Shown here piece by piece: positions 20,622-29,082 of a DNA stretch of 64,000 bases. The DNA comes from Acinetobacter sp. ASP199 (lineage in GTDB: Bacteria > Pseudomonadota > Gammaproteobacteria > Pseudomonadales > Moraxellaceae), in the NCBI RefSeq assembly GCF_022700675.1, contig NZ_CP062182.1, positions 248,001 to 312,000 on the forward strand. The letters are read 5' to 3'. The notes under the pieces are model-generated. The model worked only from the letters and a program-made list of their open reading frames with translations, searched no databases and was not told the origin of the DNA. Positions within the stretch are counted from its first letter, which is position 1; the number at the start of each line of letters is the position of its first letter. The translations under genes and the position numbers were made by a program.

Positions 20622-20649
20622 AAAAAGCCACCTTCGGGTGGCTTTTTTT
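20622..20649 (+). terminator. Terminator of the rpoBC operon
   Basis: The 11-bp stem AAAAAGCCACC/GGTGGCTTTTT with a stable TTCG tetraloop runs into a T tract. Confidence 0.93.
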
Positions 20650-20756
20650 ATTGCAAGATGTATTCAATTCAGCGCTTTTAAACAATGATTTGAAATCACA
20701 CCCTAAAATATGCAAGTATTCTTTAGGAAAACATAAACTTAATTAGGAACAATAAG

Positions 20757-20975
20757 ATGAAAACTTTAGCAATCTCAGCTGTACTCCTTCTAGCACTTGG
20801 TCTAACTGCGTGTTCTAAAGATCAGGCAGAAAATACAGCAGCAGTAGACAATACCTCTGTTGATGAAACAGAAGTCGTGGTCGATCCAGCGGCGGCAAAT
20901 GAAGAAGTTCAGCCTTTGGATGCGGCACCAGTAGAAACCGATGAAGTTGCAGCATCAGAAGCTGTTGCTCAGTAA
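20757..20975 (+). CDS. Small acidic lipoprotein
   Basis: This 72-aa product has a lipoprotein signal peptide, MKTLAISAVLLLALGLTACS, with the lipobox LTAC and Cys19 as the predicted lipidated residue. The mature part is very acidic and rich in Ala, Val and Glu, with no recognised domain. TAGGAA lies 7 bases before the ATG. The Asp at position +3 after the Cys (C-S-K-D) is not the +2 Asp linked to inner-membrane retention, so outer-membrane sorting is more likely. Function unknown. Confidence 0.8.
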   Translation: MKTLAISAVLLLALGLTACSKDQAENTAAVDNTSVDETEVVVDPAAANEEVQPLDAAPVETDEVAASEAVAQ

Positions 20976-21001
20976 AGTAGACCAGCTTTAGATTTATTTA
21001 G

Positions 21002-21082
21002 GCACTGACCGTGAATACAGATCCATCCATACAGATGATCTGTAGTACAAGCACTACTTGTTCAGATCAGTGCTTATTTTTT
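21002..21082 (+). promoter_or_regulatory. Terminator with a competing upstream pairing, before the gene at 21097
   Basis: AAGCACT (21049-21055) pairs with AGTGCTT (21069-21075), followed by ATTTTTTATT, a plausible terminator. GCACTGA (21002-21008) can instead pair with TCAGTGC (21067-21073), which would break that terminator. Between them lie a 13-base palindrome ACAGAT-G-ATCTGT (21031-21043) and two copies of ATACAGAT. The next gene starts 15 bases after the T run. This may simply end the lipoprotein transcript, or it may be a regulatory leader. Confidence 0.5.
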
Positions 21083-21096
21083 ATTGAGGGGAAAGA

Positions 21097-21639
21097 ATGC
21101 GTTCTATAAGTAAAAAATTAGCGGTTACAACATTATTCGTAGTCTCAACTGTTTCATTTGCAGCACCTATGCCAAATTCCATTATGGTTGAAGATAAAGC
21201 GGTGGTTCCTGTCTTAAAAACTGAAGTGCTGCGCCGGGTAGAAGGACAGAAACCCGTACGTCACGTCGAAGCCACCATTCTGGAAATCACCAATAAAGGT
21301 AAGGATATTGTCGCTAAAGAGGTGGTATTTGATGACACGCTCGGACAATTCTCAGATAAAAGGCTGTCAATTCCAGTGATTCAGAAGGGTGGTGTGATTG
21401 TTCCAACTTCTAAAATTGAATTGAATACGACATTGAAGCAGGATGGTGAAATCATCCAGCAAACCAGAACTATTGATGCTGAAGGTGTTGAGTTTAAAAA
21501 AGACCAAGTAGAACCTTTAAAACGAACTCTAAAGTTACAGCAAAATACAGGGGCTGATAAAGCCAGAATCACGCATACCGTGATGACGGAAGATGGTGCA
21601 ACCACTCGTGATTTACTGATGGTAGATACTGTGGAATAA
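21097..21639 (+). CDS. Secreted protein of unknown function
   Basis: This 180-aa product has a Sec signal peptide (MRSISKKLAVTTLFVVSTVSFA, cleavage near residue 23). The mature part is mostly predicted beta, rich in Val, Lys and Thr, with no cysteine and no motif I recognise. It is preceded by GAGGGG, a strong ribosome site, and by the terminator-like leader described above. It is probably periplasmic. I know of similar uncharacterised proteins in Acinetobacter but no function. Confidence 0.8.
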   Translation: MRSISKKLAVTTLFVVSTVSFAAPMPNSIMVEDKAVVPVLKTEVLRRVEGQKPVRHVEATILEITNKGKDIVAKEVVFDDTLGQFSDKRLSIPVIQKGGVIVPTSKIELNTTLKQDGEIIQQTRTIDAEGVEFKKDQVEPLKRTLKLQQNTGADKARITHTVMTEDGATTRDLLMVDTVE

Positions 21640-21780
21640 GCTTAAAAAGATCCACTTTCATGTGCTATTTACAAAATAGCGTAGGGGAGTTTCAAGATTT
21701 AACATCTTGTTATAAATTGCTCCTTAAATTCCGGTTACTCTTAATTCATAAGACAGAGGAATCGAACAGGGAGCTGGATC

Positions 21781-22137
21781 ATGAAAAAGTTAATCGGCGT
21801 AATAGCTGCGGTGACAGTTTCAACCTTTATGTTAGCAGGTTGTGAAAACATGTCTGCCCGTGATCAACGTGTGGGTGCTGCAGCATTAGGTGGTGCAGTC
21901 GGTGGCGGTGTTGGTAATAGTGTCGGCGGTGGCTGGGGCTCTGCTATTGGCGGTGGTGCCGGTGCAGCTGTCGGAAGTAAAAGCCAAGGTGGCTCTAACC
22001 GTAATGCAACCTACAGTGGTGTAGGGGGCGCTGTTGGCTCAGCCGTTGGTAAGAGTATTTTTGGTGGTAATGCCGGTGCAGCAATCGGTGGCGCCATTGG
22101 TGGTGGTGCAGGTGCAGCGATCGAGCAACGACGTTAA
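21781..22137 (+). CDS. Glycine-zipper outer-membrane lipoprotein
   Basis: This 118-aa product has a lipoprotein signal, MKKLIGVIAAVTVSTFMLAGC, with lipobox LAGC and Cys21 lipidated. After RDQRVGAAALGGAVGGGVGN come repeated Gly-x-x-x-Gly patterns in two blocks (about residues 33-62 and 79-114), each able to form a membrane-inserting glycine-zipper pair. This resembles the SlyB/Rick_17kDa glycine-zipper lipoproteins of the envelope. GGGAG is the ribosome site, and a terminator follows at 22162. Confidence 0.85.
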   Translation: MKKLIGVIAAVTVSTFMLAGCENMSARDQRVGAAALGGAVGGGVGNSVGGGWGSAIGGGAGAAVGSKSQGGSNRNATYSGVGGAVGSAVGKSIFGGNAGAAIGGAIGGGAGAAIEQRR

Positions 22138-22161
22138 TCACAGCACCGTCTGGTATTCATA

Positions 22162-22191
22162 AATAAAAGCGCCTGTACTGGCGCTTTTATT
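22162..22191 (+). terminator. Bidirectional terminator between the lipoprotein and DUF4442 genes
   Basis: The 12-bp stem AATAAAAGCGCC/GGCGCTTTTATT has a 6-base loop. Its ends are T-rich on one strand and A-rich on the other, so it can serve both convergent genes. Confidence 0.9.
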
Positions 22192-22206
22192 TTGTTGATG
22201 CAATTT

Positions 22207-22698
22207 CTATTTATCTTTAAAGAGAGCCTTAGGTTTCTTACGACGGATGTATACGGTCTTTTTTACTTCTGCAATACGCACACCTGAATCGTCATAAATA
22301 TCGACCTGATAGTTGCGATAGACAGGTGCATGATCAGCCGCCAGATCCATAATAGTTTTTACTTCTTCAGCATCAATGCGTATGTTTGCATATACGGTTC
22401 CGCGGCCTGGAGAAAGGAATTGGATGGTCGCTTCTTTATCCCAGACAATATATTTGGGTCCCAGATGATGCATCAGAAGCAGCATGTAAAAGGGATCGAC
22501 CATGGAATACAGGCTACCACCAAAATGTACGCCGACAATATTCTGGTTTTTACGAGTCAGTGGCATTTTCACGCGAATGTGATAATTGGCATAATCCAGT
22601 TCATCAATTTCGATACCCGCTCCACGATAGGGTGCATAGCGGTTTAAGATAAATTTGGTGATCAGAGGCAGGCTTTGAATTTTACGTAATAGGCTCAT
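22207..22698 (-). CDS. DUF4442 hotdog-fold (thioesterase-like) protein
   Basis: This 163-aa product resembles the DUF4442 family, relatives of PaaI-type hotdog thioesterases. VGVHFGGSLYSMVDPFYMLL corresponds to the helix and loop bearing the active site in hotdog enzymes. KEATIQFLSPGRGTVYANIRI is the central strand pair. No substrate can be predicted. I chose the ATG giving MSLLRKIQSLP, since an AAAAGA stretch lies just upstream; an in-frame ATG at 22731 would add 11 residues. It is transcribed toward the glycine-zipper gene. Confidence 0.75.
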   Translation of the reverse strand: MSLLRKIQSLPLITKFILNRYAPYRGAGIEIDELDYANYHIRVKMPLTRKNQNIVGVHFGGSLYSMVDPFYMLLLMHHLGPKYIVWDKEATIQFLSPGRGTVYANIRIDAEEVKTIMDLAADHAPVYRNYQVDIYDDSGVRIAEVKKTVYIRRKKPKALFKDK

Positions 22699-22814
22699 AC
22701 TGACATTCTTTTTTCTTGTATAGCTATGCATACTAGAACAACAAAATTATGATGGCATTGATAAAACATGCCGAGTTATAAAATAAACGGTCAATAACAA
22801 TAAGGGAAGGCCAG

Positions 22815-23681
22815 ATGGAAGCACAAACTCAATGGGTGGCAACCAGTGATCAGCAGCGTCTTGCAGTAAGAACCTTTGGTGATATCACCAAGCCGGCTTT
22901 GGTGTTGGTGCATGGTTATCCAGATCATCAGGAGGTCTGGAAAAATGTAATTGTCTATCTGCCGGATTATTTTATTGTCACTTATGATGTACGTGGTGCA
23001 GGGGATTCATCTATTCCTAAATATATCCGTGATTATCGTCTGCAGCGTCTAAGTATGGATCTGGAGGAAGTGGTCAATACCATCCTTCCTGGACAATCTT
23101 TTCATTTGGCAGCACATGACTGGGGTTCGATCCAGTCCTGGGAATCGGTGACTGATCCAAGATTCGAGGGCCGTATTCTCTCCTTTACCACGATATCAGG
23201 TCCCTGTCTGGATCATGCCGTCTTCTGGATGCGGAATCAGTTCAAGCAGAACAGATCAAGATTTTTTAAACAATTAAGCAAGTCTTGGTATATCGCTATG
23301 TTTCAGTTGCCTTGGCTGGCACCAACTGCATGGAATTTTTTCAATCCTGAGCGCTGGGGCAGAATTATTCAGGAACTGGAAGGCAAGGAAGGACTGCCAT
23401 TGAACCAGAATATTGTTAAAGATGGAAAATATGGTGTTGGTCTATATCGGGCCAATTTTATCCCAAGATTGCTCCAGCCTCGTGAACGCTATGCCATCTG
23501 TCCAGTACAGGCCATTGTGTTAAAGCGGGATAATTTTGTCAGTCCACAGCTGGTCGATGAAATGCCAAAATGGGTGCAAACTTTCTCTAGAGTTGAGCTA
23601 GATGCCAACCACTGGGCAATCTTAAGCCAGCCAAAACTCATTGCAGACTCTATCCGTGAGTTTACTCAACAGCATGCTTAA
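22815..23681 (+). CDS. Alpha/beta hydrolase, epoxide hydrolase-like
   Basis: This 288-aa hydrolase has the oxyanion-hole motif HGYPD (residues 33-37), the nucleophile elbow HDWGS with Asp102, and a C-terminal NHW motif giving the catalytic His266. An Asp nucleophile in H-D-W-G is typical of epoxide hydrolases and haloalkane dehalogenases rather than Ser esterases. No signal peptide is present, so it is cytoplasmic. AAGGGAAGG is the ribosome site. The lid region (about 130-200) is Trp/Phe-rich. The natural substrate is unknown. Confidence 0.82.
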   Translation: MEAQTQWVATSDQQRLAVRTFGDITKPALVLVHGYPDHQEVWKNVIVYLPDYFIVTYDVRGAGDSSIPKYIRDYRLQRLSMDLEEVVNTILPGQSFHLAAHDWGSIQSWESVTDPRFEGRILSFTTISGPCLDHAVFWMRNQFKQNRSRFFKQLSKSWYIAMFQLPWLAPTAWNFFNPERWGRIIQELEGKEGLPLNQNIVKDGKYGVGLYRANFIPRLLQPRERYAICPVQAIVLKRDNFVSPQLVDEMPKWVQTFSRVELDANHWAILSQPKLIADSIREFTQQHA

Positions 23682-23780
23682 TTCAGTCATAAAGATGGAT
23701 TCGGACTGGTGAAAATGTAGGGGAATTTTTATTCGCATTTTCTGATAAAATACCTTCCTTTCTCTGATTCCCAATTCATT

Positions 23781-25148
23781 ATGTTTGCGATTCTTGCTGC
23801 TGTCGGAGTCATGTTTGGACTCGCTCTGGCACGCGTACCCGTAGTATTTGCCCTGATTATTGGTGCTGTTGTTGGTGGTTTGCTGGCAGGCCTAGGCCTG
23901 CAGGGAACTTTAGATGCATTTAATAATGGCTTAGGTGGTGGCGCTAAAATTGCCTTAGCCTACGGTATTTTAGGTGCATTTGCTTTAGCTTTGGCACGTT
24001 CAGGCCTGCCTGATCTCTTGGCTTATAAGATGATTAGTGCCTTAAAAGGTGAAGCTGATCTTAAAGCACAAAATCGTGTTAAATATGTGATTTTTTCAAC
24101 TGTTGCAATTGCAGCGGTCTTCTCCCAAAACGTGATTCCTGTGCATATCGCGTTTATACCTGTGTTGATTCCGCCTTTATTGATCGTATTTAACCATTTG
24201 CAGTTAGACCGCCGTCTGGTGGCTTGTTTGCTTACGTTTGGTCTGGTTGCCACCTATATGCTGGTTCCGGTTGGTTTTGGTGCGATCTTCCTGAATGATA
24301 TTCTGGGTCAGAACATCAATAACTTTGGTAAAGCTTATGGCTTTCAGATTAGCTATGACCAGATTCCAGGGGCGATGGCAATTCCGGTATTTGGTATGTT
24401 TATCGGTTTGCTGGTCGCAATCTTTATCAGCTATCGTAAACCACGTCTTTATAAAGACATTCACGTTGAACAACAGCAAAGTATTTCTGCTGAGTTAGGT
24501 GTGGAACAGCAGGCAGGTCGACCTCAAATCGCTCAGTTCACCATTTGGATGGCAGTGATTGCAGTTGTAGCAACGCTGGCTGTGCAGCTGTATTCAGATT
24601 CTATGATTCTTGCAGGTCTGGTGGGTGTGGCAATTCTGAGCTGTGCCGGAATCTTTAAGTGGAAAGAAGCAGATGATGTAATCATTACCGGTATGCGTAT
24701 GATGGCACTGGTTGGCTTCATCATGATCGCTGCCCAAGGTTTTGCATCTGTGATCGAAGCGACCAATCAGGTTCCTGCATTGGTTCAGGCCTCTGTAGAA
24801 TGGATTGGTCAAAGTAAGGCGCTTGCAGCCTTCCTGATGCTATTGATTGGTCTGCTGGTAACTCTGGGCATCGGTTCATCATTCTCTACGGTGCCAATTC
24901 TAGCCATCATTTATGTACCATTATGCATTCAGTTTGGCTTCAGTCCTGAAGCAACGATTGCGATTATTGGTACCGCAGCAGCACTGGGTGATGCAGGTTC
25001 GCCAGCATCAGATTCTACGCTTGGTCCAACGTCTGGCCTGAATATGGATGGTCAACATGACCATATGAAGGACAGTGTGATTCCAACTTTTATCCACTAC
25101 AACATTCCATTGCTGATTTTTGGCTGGATCGCAGCAATAGTGCTTTAA
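23781..25148 (+). CDS. Sodium/proton antiporter family membrane protein
   Basis: This 455-aa integral inner-membrane protein has about 12 hydrophobic segments. The C-terminal signature GDAGSPASDSTLGPTSGLNM followed by DGQHDH is characteristic of the Na+/H+ antiporter family related to NhaC within the ion-transporter superfamily. QNVIPVHIAFIPVLIPPLL is a conserved re-entrant-type stretch. It would exchange a cation (or an amino acid, as suggested for some relatives) against protons; the ion is not determined. No clear ribosome site precedes the ATG. The neighbours are unrelated. Confidence 0.75.
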   Translation: MFAILAAVGVMFGLALARVPVVFALIIGAVVGGLLAGLGLQGTLDAFNNGLGGGAKIALAYGILGAFALALARSGLPDLLAYKMISALKGEADLKAQNRVKYVIFSTVAIAAVFSQNVIPVHIAFIPVLIPPLLIVFNHLQLDRRLVACLLTFGLVATYMLVPVGFGAIFLNDILGQNINNFGKAYGFQISYDQIPGAMAIPVFGMFIGLLVAIFISYRKPRLYKDIHVEQQQSISAELGVEQQAGRPQIAQFTIWMAVIAVVATLAVQLYSDSMILAGLVGVAILSCAGIFKWKEADDVIITGMRMMALVGFIMIAAQGFASVIEATNQVPALVQASVEWIGQSKALAAFLMLLIGLLVTLGIGSSFSTVPILAIIYVPLCIQFGFSPEATIAIIGTAAALGDAGSPASDSTLGPTSGLNMDGQHDHMKDSVIPTFIHYNIPLLIFGWIAAIVL

Positions 25149-25236
25149 AATGTGTGACTTTTCATGCATTTTGATTGAGTTAATGTCTATTAATTCCGAC
25201 TTATTTTCTTGGAATAAATAATGATTAAATCAGATT

Positions 25237-25267
25237 AACATGGTTGGTATTTTAAACCAACCATGTT
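25237..25267 (+). terminator. Hairpin downstream of the antiporter gene
   Basis: An 11-bp perfect stem, AACATGGTTGG/CCAACCATGTT, with a 9-base AT loop lies 88 bases after the antiporter stop. There is no T run directly after it. The rest of the 273-base gap to ompW is very AT-rich and shows nothing else I can name. Confidence 0.45.
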
Positions 25268-25421
25268 GGTCAGATTAAAATAAATATACATTAATAACAA
25301 ATACTTAAATAATACTTATAATTTGATTTTATAATATCTATTGCATATTAATTTTAACCATGTTTATTATTAATTAAGATATATTTTTCTTAATAATTAT
25401 TCTTCCCGTGGGGTATTAAAA

Positions 25422-26024
25422 ATGTTAAAGCAAGTTGCTCTAATTGCATTAATGGGTCTTTCGGCATCTGCGATGGCAGGCCAATGGCAAGTGAAGGTAG
25501 GTGGCTCAATTGTTTCTCCTACTGGTGACTATCAGCTTGGCCCAGATGCTGAGCTAAAAGCTGCAGATGAATTAGCATTTACACCATCTGTTGAATATTT
25601 CTTTAATGACAATATCTCTGCTGAATTATTGTTGGCTACACCAATTAATCACGATGTTGAATTGAATGGTACAGATGTTGTACGTATTAAACACTTACCG
25701 CCAACGCTGACAGCAAAATACCACTTTAAAAACTCAACTGGCTTTACTCCATATATTGGGGTAGGTGGTACAGCATTTGTGGCTTGGGATGAGCGTACAA
25801 AAGGCCTAGATGATACTGATGTTAAAGTTAAAGAAGATTTTGGTTTTGCAGGTCAGATTGGTTTTAATTTCCAGCCAGCAGATGCCAAAAACTGGGGTGT
25901 ATTCCTTGATGCACGTTATGCACAAATTAGCCCTGAGGTTACTTTGAGTGGAGATGTAGCAGCTAAGTTTGACCTTGATATTGATCCAATGATTTACACT
26001 CTCGGCTATAGCTACAAATTCTAA
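25422..26024 (+). CDS. ompW: OmpW family outer-membrane protein
   Basis: This 200-aa protein has a signal peptide (MLKQVALIALMGLSASAMA, cleavage after residue 19) and the eight-stranded OmpW barrel pattern: QWQVKVGGSIVSPTGDY at the N-terminus, LPPTLTAKYHF and FTPYIGVGG in the middle, and a C-terminal DPMIYTLGYSYKF ending in Phe, the outer-membrane targeting residue. OmpW proteins form narrow hydrophobic channels for small apolar molecules and are linked to colistin and iron responses in Acinetobacter. A strong terminator follows. Confidence 0.92.
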   Translation: MLKQVALIALMGLSASAMAGQWQVKVGGSIVSPTGDYQLGPDAELKAADELAFTPSVEYFFNDNISAELLLATPINHDVELNGTDVVRIKHLPPTLTAKYHFKNSTGFTPYIGVGGTAFVAWDERTKGLDDTDVKVKEDFGFAGQIGFNFQPADAKNWGVFLDARYAQISPEVTLSGDVAAKFDLDIDPMIYTLGYSYKF

Positions 26025-26040
26025 GTTTTAGAATTATCCA

Positions 26041-26071
26041 AAAGCCCTATCTACAGATAGGGCTTTTTTTT
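26041..26071 (+). terminator. Terminator of ompW
   Basis: The 11-bp stem AAAGCCCTATC/GATAGGGCTTT with loop TACA is followed by five further T. Confidence 0.94.
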
Positions 26072-26190
26072 GAAAAATAACAACGATTTATAACGTGATT
26101 AAATTGAGCAGATTCGCCCTGTTCAAATATATTGAATTGAATAAAGTTAAAGATAGTTTGAATACAAAAAAGAGAATAGGAAGATCAAGA

Positions 26191-26535
26191 ATGAAGTGGT
26201 TGCTTAGAAGTGGATTGATCTTCGTTGTGGTCTGGATGACCCAAAGTCATGCAGCAAGTTTTGACTGTCAAAAGGCCCAGTCACAGACGGAAAAAGCGAT
26301 TTGCCAGCATCGTGTACTCAATGATGCCGATGTCAAAATGGCTACCAGCTACAATATTATCCGTCATCTTGTACCTATGGGTACGCGCTCGGTCATTCAG
26401 CGGGATCAGGTCAAGTGGTTACAGTTTCGTGATCAGTGTCAGGAGTCTGTTGACTGTCTGATGCAGGTGTATAAAATGCGCCAGCAGCAGATTGACTTGC
26501 AATTTGATCGGGTTTACCGTCAGGGACCATTTTGA
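26191..26535 (+). CDS. Secreted LprI-like protein
   Basis: This 114-aa protein starts at the ATG at 26191, where TAGGAAG lies 7 bases upstream; an in-frame GTG at 26095 would add 32 residues before the signal peptide. The signal peptide MKWLLRSGLIFVVVWMTQSHAA is followed by FDCQKAQSQTEKAICQ, then CQESVDCL. This cysteine pattern is that of the lysozyme-inhibitor LprI N-terminal domain, a small periplasmic helical fold with two disulphides. Whether this one inhibits lysozyme is not known. Confidence 0.75.
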   Translation: MKWLLRSGLIFVVVWMTQSHAASFDCQKAQSQTEKAICQHRVLNDADVKMATSYNIIRHLVPMGTRSVIQRDQVKWLQFRDQCQESVDCLMQVYKMRQQQIDLQFDRVYRQGPF

Positions 26536-26571
26536 ATGATTAAATTTTTTGCATGAAAATCATTAGATACT

Positions 26572-26599
26572 ATTGAAAATTAAACAACTCACTCCATTC
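26572..26599 (+). promoter_or_regulatory. Probable heat-shock (sigma-32) promoter of htpG
   Basis: ATTGAAA (26572-26578), a 13-base spacer and CTCCATTC (26592-26599) match the sigma-32 pattern CTTGAAA-N(11-16)-CCCCATNT at 6 of 7 and 6 of 8 positions, counting the N as a match. It ends 48 bases before htpG, a known heat-shock gene. Confidence 0.6.
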
Positions 26600-26647
26600 A
26601 TATAGGCATCAGCTTAAGTCTGTTTCCAATAATGAAAGGAGTGAAGA

Positions 26648-28567
26648 ATGAGCGAGTCAAACGCACAAAAGCATAGTTTCCAGGCCGAGGTAGCGCAATT
26701 ACTGCACCTCGTGACACATTCGCTATACTCAAACCCTGAAATTTTCCTGCGTGAATTGATTTCAAATGCTTCAGATGCATGCGACAAGTTACGCTTTGAA
26801 GGGATCAATCATCCTGAATATTATGAAAATGAACCTGACCTGCGTGTTCGGGTCAGCCTCGATCAAAACAATAAAACCATTACTATTTCTGATAATGGCA
26901 TTGGCTTAAGCCAGCAAGAAGCTATTGATAATCTGGGGACGATTGCCAAATCAGGCACTAAAGACTTTATGTCGAAACTGACCGGGGATCAAAAAGCTGA
27001 TGCCCAGTTGATTGGTCAGTTTGGTGTCGGTTTCTATTCAGGCTTTATTGTCGCTGACAAGATCACTGTAGAGTCCCGTCGTGCAGGTGCGGACAAGTCT
27101 GAAGGCGTACGCTGGATCAGTGGGGGTACAGGTGATTTCGAAGTTGAACAGATCACTAAAGACGGCCGTGGTACGGACATTATCCTGCATTTGCGTGAAG
27201 ATGCTCTGGATTATCTGCAAAGCTATAAAGTGAAGCAGATTATTAATAAATATTCTGACCATATCAGCTTGCCAATCCAGATGCAGAAAGAAGTCTGGCA
27301 GGAAGAAGAAGCAGCAGAAGGTGAAGAGCCAAAAGGCGGCCAATATGTGAAGACTGATGAGTGGGAAGCAATCAACTCTGCCAGTGCTTTATGGACTCGT
27401 AACAAGTCTGAGATTACTGAAGAACAGTATGTCGAGTTTTATAAGAACCTGACGCATGACTTTGCGGCACCACTAGCTTGGGCCCATAACCGTGTGGAAG
27501 GTAGCACTGAATACACCCAACTGCTTTATGTACCGAGCAAGGCTCCACAGGATATTTTCACCCGTGATGCCAAAGCAGGGATCAAGCTGTATGTGAAACG
27601 TGTCTTTATTATGGATGATGCGGATAACCTGATTCCAAACTATCTGCGCTTTGTACAAGGTGTGGTGGATAGTGCAGATTTACCATTAAATGTAAGTCGC
27701 GAATTACTACAGGAAAGCCGTGATGTCAAAACGATTCGTGAAGGCAATACCCGTCGTATCCTGACCATGCTGGATAATCTGGCCAAGTCTGAAGATGAAA
27801 AAGATCAGGAAAACTTCAAAACTTTCTACCGTGAATTTGGTGCTGTGCTGAAAGAAGGTTTGGGGGAAGATTTTAGTAACCGTGAACGTATCCTGAAATT
27901 ACTGCGTTATGCGACATCAAGCAATGATGAAATCATCACTTCATTGGCAGACTATAAAGCACGCATGAAGGAAGGCCAAAAGGCAATTTATTATGTCACC
28001 GCTGACAGTCTGAATGCAGCGAAAAATTCCCCTCAGCTAGAAGTCTTCAAGAAAAAAGGCATTGAAGTGCTACTGATGTCTGAGCGTGTAGATGAATGGG
28101 CAATGAACTTCGTACATGAGTTTGATGGTACGCCGTTGCAAAACGTGTCTAAAGGCGCAGTAGATCTTGGTGATCTGCAAGATGCTGAAGAGAAGAAAGC
28201 ACTTGAAGCAGCTGCTGAGCAGTTCAAGCCGGTAGTCGATAAACTCACGGATTCATTGAAGGATAAAACCAAAGAAGTGCGTGTAACAACACGTCTGGTG
28301 GATTCACCAGCCTGTTTGGTGACTGGAGAAGGAGAGTTATCACCTCAACTGATCCGTATGCTGAAAGATGCGGGCCAGCCAGTACCGGATATGAAACCGA
28401 TTTTAGAGATCAATCCTGAACATCCATTGGTGAAAAAACTCGAAGGTTCTACACAGTTTGATGATCTGGCCAATGTTATTTTTGATCAGGCAGTGATTGC
28501 TGAAGGTGGTTTACCAGAGAATCCGGCCGAATATGTAAAGCGTATTAACAGTCTGTTATTAGCTTAA
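26648..28567 (+). CDS. htpG: Molecular chaperone HtpG (Hsp90)
   Basis: This 639-aa bacterial Hsp90 chaperone is an ATP-driven homodimer that remodels client proteins in the cytoplasm. The N-terminal ATPase domain shows [20 protein letters not shown] and [11 protein letters not shown]. The middle domain has [17 protein letters not shown] with the catalytic Arg. The C-terminal dimerisation domain ends normally. AAAGGAG lies 9 bases before the ATG. A likely heat-shock promoter precedes it and a strong terminator follows. Confidence 0.98.
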   Translation: MSESNAQKHSFQAEVAQLLHLVTHSLYSNPEIFLRELISNASDACDKLRFEGINHPEYYENEPDLRVRVSLDQNNKTITISDNGIGLSQQEAIDNLGTIAKSGTKDFMSKLTGDQKADAQLIGQFGVGFYSGFIVADKITVESRRAGADKSEGVRWISGGTGDFEVEQITKDGRGTDIILHLREDALDYLQSYKVKQIINKYSDHISLPIQMQKEVWQEEEAAEGEEPKGGQYVKTDEWEAINSASALWTRNKSEITEEQYVEFYKNLTHDFAAPLAWAHNRVEGSTEYTQLLYVPSKAPQDIFTRDAKAGIKLYVKRVFIMDDADNLIPNYLRFVQGVVDSADLPLNVSRELLQESRDVKTIREGNTRRILTMLDNLAKSEDEKDQENFKTFYREFGAVLKEGLGEDFSNRERILKLLRYATSSNDEIITSLADYKARMKEGQKAIYYVTADSLNAAKNSPQLEVFKKKGIEVLLMSERVDEWAMNFVHEFDGTPLQNVSKGAVDLGDLQDAEEKKALEAAAEQFKPVVDKLTDSLKDKTKEVRVTTRLVDSPACLVTGEGELSPQLIRMLKDAGQPVPDMKPILEINPEHPLVKKLEGSTQFDDLANVIFDQAVIAEGGLPENPAEYVKRINSLLLA

Positions 28568-28580
28568 ATTTTAAACTTGA

Positions 28581-28608
28581 AAAACCCTTCTACTAGAAGG
28601 GTTTTTTT
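28581..28608 (+). terminator. Terminator of htpG
   Basis: The 11-bp stem AAAACCCTTCT/AGAAGGGTTTT with loop ACT is extended by further T. Confidence 0.93.
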
Positions 28609-28767
28609 ATGATTATTTACTGGAAGTTTTTGATGATAAAGGAGGTGTGATCTGAAGCATCCATCATCAAGATAAAAAAATACAGTAAAGTGTTTCATCA
28701 AATAAAAAGATAATATTGTATTAAATAATCAATAGTAGTAATTATTAAATTAATGGAGATATAAATC

Positions 28768-28883
28768 ATAAAATCAGTAATCGTCATGAGTCTGTTAACA
28801 GCCTTACTGATCTCCATGGGCCAGCTTACAATGGCGAACCAGCGCTGAAAAAAATGGTGCGTACTGATCGTATAATTTTTTAA
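28768..28883 (+). pseudogene. Decayed gene for a small secreted peptide
   Basis: A ribosome-site-like GGAGAT (28755-28760) precedes an ATA codon at 28768 that opens a frame reading like a signal peptide (KSVIVMSLLTALLISMGQ, then LTMANQR and a stop at 28846). The adjacent frame continues from 28836 as EPALKKMVRTDRIIF with a stop at 28881. A start changed to ATA plus one frameshift would explain both. It could instead be a short ORF from ATG 28786 or non-coding. The rest of the 474-base gap between htpG and the convergent gene shows nothing recognisable apart from the terminator at 29036. Confidence 0.35.
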
Positions 28884-29035
28884 TAAGACTATGAAAATTA
28901 AAATTTATAGGTTGATCGTGTACAGCGGAACAATTATATAGCCTTTCATCAAGCCAGCTTGGCAAACTGAACGTATCATGCGTACGACCGTATTGTGTTT
29001 AGGAAGATTTAATGAATGAAAGCTTTACTGGTTTT

Positions 29036-29061
29036 AAAAGCCCATCTTTTATGGGCTTTTT
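29036..29061 (+). terminator. Bidirectional hairpin terminator
   Basis: The 10-bp stem AAAAGCCCAT/ATGGGCTTTT has loop CTTTT and T or A runs on the two sides. It lies 22 bases beyond the stop of the minus-strand gene ending at 29083. Confidence 0.85.
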
Positions 29062-29082
29062 GCATATATAGCACTATTGATT

